Shown: one piece after another, positions 20,610 to 22,943 of the stretch
Layout of the letters: each line of letters opens with the position of its first letter
How positions within the stretch are numbered: position 1 is the first letter of the stretch
IMG/VR virus record: IMGVR_UViG_3300047444_000593
Span: 1 to 22,943 of that record
Length of the DNA stretch: 22,943 nucleotides
Reading direction: 5' to 3' (one strand)
Origin: a virus
Program-made: the position numbers and the translations under genes
Notes under the pieces: model-generated
What the model saw: only the letters and a program-made list of their open reading frames with translations
Databases searched by the model: none
What the model was told of the DNA's origin: nothing

Positions 20610-21149
20610 TCACGCCGCCGCCTTGGTGGTGCCGGTGGTGGCGAGGCGCCGGTCCGCGGCCGCGTTCGCGGCCTTGCACGGGTCGCAGGCCTCCTGGCCG
20701 TCCCGGCGGTGTCGCTGGTAGCCGCTGCGGGTCCCGCACTCGGCCGGCTCACGCCGTGCGGCGGCCTGCGCGGCCCGCTCGCGCTCGGCGGCACTGCACG
20801 CCTTGCACGGGGTGGTCCCGGCACGCCGGTGCCGCTGGTAGCCGGCCGCGTCCCCACAGCCCTCGACCGGGACACCAGGTTCGGCGGGGCGACGGGTCCG
20901 GGCGTAGAGGTGTGCTCGGGCCACGGGGGCCAGCCCACCGCGAATGCCGTGCCTGCCGGCCTCTCCCCGGTTGCCCTCGATGGCCATGGCGTCGGTCAGG
21001 CACTCTGCCCGTACGGGGCAGCGGTGGCAGATCGACGTGGCGTATGCGGTCTGAGCGATCCCGGTGGCGTCGGTGTAGCTGATGGGGAACCAGAGTTCGG
21101 GGTCCTGGCCGGTACCGGGGCCGCAGGCGGCCTGGACGCTCCAGCTCAC
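20610..21149 (-). CDS. WhiB-like regulator with two repeated Cys modules (second copy)
   Basis: The product is 179 aa from GTG 21149, overlapping the ERF gene stop as GTGA, to TGA 20612-20610. The WhiB cluster ligands are C9, C41, C44 and C50 (ICHRCPVRAEC), and the turn motif is GIRGG (68-72). Two near-identical modules follow, 40 residues apart: C98, GYQRH107, C115-x2-C118 and C138, GYQRH147, C155-x2-C158. Each keeps 17 residues between its first two Cys. The protein at 13963-14475 has the same layout. The ribosome site is weak, so translation is probably coupled to the recombination genes. Expected to be an iron-sulfur transcription regulator; targets are unknown. Confidence 0.87.
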   Translation of the reverse strand: MSWSVQAACGPGTGQDPELWFPISYTDATGIAQTAYATSICHRCPVRAECLTDAMAIEGNRGEAGRHGIRGGLAPVARAHLYARTRRPAEPGVPVEGCGDAAGYQRHRRAGTTPCKACSAAERERAAQAAARREPAECGTRSGYQRHRRDGQEACDPCKAANAAADRRLATTGTTKAAA

Positions 21150-21913
21150 TGGGCACCACCGCCGATGCGCTCCTGCCCGACCCGGTACAGCAGCGCGCCC
21201 AACTGCTCCTCGGCGCCGTGCTCGTTCGTCACGATGGTGCCGTGGAGGTTCTCCTGCTTGATCTCGTAGTTGATCTGGGCCAGCCGCTGGCGGCCGGTGG
21301 TCGGCCGCAGGATCTCGTCGAGGTAGTCACGGGCCGACCGGGTGGGGGCCTCGCCCCGCTCGATGCGCGTCGAGTCGGGGTCCGGGTCGCCGGTCGGCAC
21401 CATGGCGGCGGTCAGCAGCAGCACGCGCAGCGCGACGCTCTGAGCCTTCGCGGTCGCCTTGTCGGAGTAGTCGAGGGCCTCGCCCGCGGACTGCCACATG
21501 CCGGGCATCGTGTCGCCCTTGGGGCCGATGATCTGCCACGTCACGGTGACCGTGCACTCCCGCGCCTTGCCCGAGGTGCGGTACTCGGTGTCGACCTTGA
21601 CCGGGGCGACGATGATGCCGCGGGCCCGAGCGGCCGGGCCGATCGCGTTGACGGTGCGGTCGACGCCGCGGAAGTCGTAGTTGCCGGCGCCGTTGGAGCG
21701 GAACTGTCCGCCCTTGCCACCCTTGGCGATGGCCCGGACGTCCCTCATCAGGCGGTTCCACGCGATGTGCACGGGGACCTGGTCGGGGTCGCCCGGGCCG
21801 GGCTCGAACTCGTCGTGGTCGGGCAGCTCGACGTGGGGGGTGGTGGTGTGTGCCTGCTCGGGCGCGGGCTCGGCGGTGCCAGCCAGCATGGCGGCGTTCT
21901 CAGCCAGACCCAT
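21146..21913 (-). CDS. ERF-family single-strand annealing protein
   Basis: The product is 255 aa from ATG 21913 to TGA 21148-21146. After a flexible acidic N-terminus (1-45), residues about 46-190 show the ERF core: a first helix (AWNRLMRDVRAIAKGGKGGQ), GNYDFRGVDRTVNAIGPAAR (about 77-96), the strands TVTVTWQIIGPKGD, and a helix with DYSDKATAKAQSVALRVLLL. ERF proteins anneal complementary single strands in phage homologous recombination. The C-terminal 60 residues are variable, as usual. It directly follows the exonuclease gene (2 nt gap), giving an exonuclease-annealase pair like lambda Exo/Bet in function. Confidence 0.88.
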   Translation of the reverse strand: MGLAENAAMLAGTAEPAPEQAHTTTPHVELPDHDEFEPGPGDPDQVPVHIAWNRLMRDVRAIAKGGKGGQFRSNGAGNYDFRGVDRTVNAIGPAARARGIIVAPVKVDTEYRTSGKARECTVTVTWQIIGPKGDTMPGMWQSAGEALDYSDKATAKAQSVALRVLLLTAAMVPTGDPDPDSTRIERGEAPTRSARDYLDEILRPTTGRQRLAQINYEIKQENLHGTIVTNEHGAEEQLGALLYRVGQERIGGGAQ

Positions 21914-21915
21914 GG

Positions 21916-22943
21916 TCAGGACTCCTTGCGGGGCTTGAGGCGGAACTTCGGGTCGATGTCGAGGCGCTCGCCGCGGGTCGTGCGCACGCAGTCCGCGTAC
22001 GCCTCCGGCCAGCGCTCGGCGAGGCGCTCCAGGTCGCAGGTGGACCGCTCGGTCGGCTCCAGCGAGTACGCCCGCTGGTCGCCGAGGACGGCGGTCTGCG
22101 CGGCGCCGAGGTGGCGGAGCATCTCGGCCTGCGCGGCAGCCTTGCGGCGGCGGGCGGCCTGCTCGGCGAGGCGGTTCTGCTCGTAGTCGATGAGCGCGTC
22201 GTGCGCGCCCTCCGCCCGGTCGAGGTGCACGACGCCGTCCCGCTCGGGGTGCTGGCGCCGGTACATCTCGACCAGCCGCTCCGGGTTGCCGCTGTGCGGC
22301 GGCCGGACTCGGGCGAGGACGTTGTCAGCCCAGAACCGGCCGACGGCGGTGATGATGTCGGCCGTCACCCGGGTGTAGGCGTCGGCCCGGATGACGCCCT
22401 GCCGGTAGTCGTTGCCGCCGATGAGCACGGCGTAGTGCATGTGCCGGTAGCCGGTGACGGCCATCTGCCACAGCACCTGCGCGAGGACGTCGTCCGGCGC
22501 CCCGGTGTGCCAGCGCTCGGCCTTGAATGCGCTGCGGGTCTTGACCTCCAGCGCGCACGCCTCACGTCCGGCCTCGGGCAGTGGGCACTCGGCGACGCGC
22601 CGGTCAAGGGTGGCACGCATCCACGACTCGTCCTGATGAGCGACCAGGCCAACCCGGCGGACCACCGATCGGTTGCGGCGGGCCCACTCCCGGGCGACGG
22701 GCTCCTCGAACACCGTGCCCCAGTAGGCGGGTTCGCCAGCGTCGTCGACCAGCTCGCCGAGCTTGTCGAGGTAGACCCGGAGAGGGGTCGAGTAGTCGCC
22801 GTCGACGACGCCGAGGATCCCAGCGACGTCGCTGGAGCCGATGCCGTCGCGGCGGGCGGACAGCCACAGATCGCGGGGGGCGTCGGCGGGGAGGAGGAGC
22901 CGGGCGGTCGGGGTGATGCGCCGCCCGGCGGCCGGGGCCGAAG
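21916..22943 (-). CDS. YqaJ-type viral recombinase / exonuclease (start beyond window)
   Basis: The frame is open from the window edge (341 visible residues) to TGA 21918-21916, so the start codon lies to the right. Visible motifs are GIGSSDVAGILG (residues 33-44), the 'YSTPLRVYLDKLGE' segment, GTVFEEPVA with conserved Glu (79/80), a catalytic Asp in RATLDRRV (D113), and the ExK motif LEVKT (E132, K134), followed by QVLWQMAVTG. These are the signature parts of YqaJ/lambda-Exo-like nucleases of the PD-(D/E)XK superfamily, which resect double strands for annealing. The C-terminal 100 residues are a helical Arg/Ala-rich extension not needed for the fold. It lies 2 nt before the ERF gene. Confidence 0.9.
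   Translation of the reverse strand, partial: SAPAAGRRITPTARLLLPADAPRDLWLSARRDGIGSSDVAGILGVVDGDYSTPLRVYLDKLGELVDDAGEPAYWGTVFEEPVAREWARRNRSVVRRVGLVAHQDESWMRATLDRRVAECPLPEAGREACALEVKTRSAFKAERWHTGAPDDVLAQVLWQMAVTGYRHMHYAVLIGGNDYRQGVIRADAYTRVTADIITAVGRFWADNVLARVRPPHSGNPERLVEMYRRQHPERDGVVHLDRAEGAHDALIDYEQNRLAEQAARRRKAAAQAEMLRHLGAAQTAVLGDQRAYSLEPTERSTCDLERLAERWPEAYADCVRTTRGERLDIDPKFRLKPRKES

Noticed and set aside
19536-21269. 577-codon plus-strand frame across the initiator and WhiB genes
   Set aside because: Its coding look comes from the iteron repeats, which are open in all frames, and from GC bias. The minus-strand genes have motifs and ribosome sites.

Overview
The window is a high-GC piece of an actinobacterial tailed phage or prophage, most probably from Streptomyces or a close relative. 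The reasons are the GC-rich third codon positions, two WhiB-like iron-sulfur regulators (a family confined to actinobacteria and their phages), a DUF2637/SpdB2-like membrane protein, GTG starts and strong AGGAGG-type ribosome binding sites. All genes run on the minus strand except one small regulator at 16878-17093, so the gene order below follows transcription from right to left. No integrase, lysis gene, tRNA or host gene is seen, so virion and integrated prophage cannot be told apart.

Right part (22943 to about 17288), early genes: a YqaJ-type exonuclease (cut by the window edge) and an ERF-type annealing protein form a recombination pair. They are followed by a WhiB protein with two extra Cys modules, a 72-aa protein, a strong hairpin, and a winged-helix replication-initiator candidate. 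The linker of that last gene contains seven iteron-like repeats, so it may hold the replication origin. A train of small overlapping genes follows and ends with a nucleotidyltransferase-fold protein.

Middle (17287 to about 13019), control region: a divergently transcribed ribbon-helix-helix protein faces a 301-aa Cys-rich protein across three copies of a GTGTACGTACAC palindrome. Next come small hypothetical genes, a second WhiB protein and the DUF2637 membrane protein, separated by GC hairpins.

Left part (13018 to 1), virion morphogenesis in standard siphovirus order: small and large terminase, portal fused to a MuF-type domain, a 112-aa unknown, prohead protease, HK97-fold major capsid protein, a head-fiber-like protein, a small unknown, head-tail connector, gp10-like protein, tail terminator, a Pro/Gly-rich unknown, major tail protein, tail assembly chaperone and tape measure protein (cut by the window edge). 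The chaperone gene has a textbook -1 frameshift signal: G GGA AAC, a 5-nt spacer and an 11-bp stem.

The most unusual non-coding features are five exact copies of the 13-mer GTGACGGGCGTCA, each 0-30 nt beyond a stop codon; the iteron array inside the initiator gene; the three-operator divergent switch; and a 15-mer shared by the leaders of the small-terminase and capsid genes. No stretch longer than about 200 bases lacks a gene.
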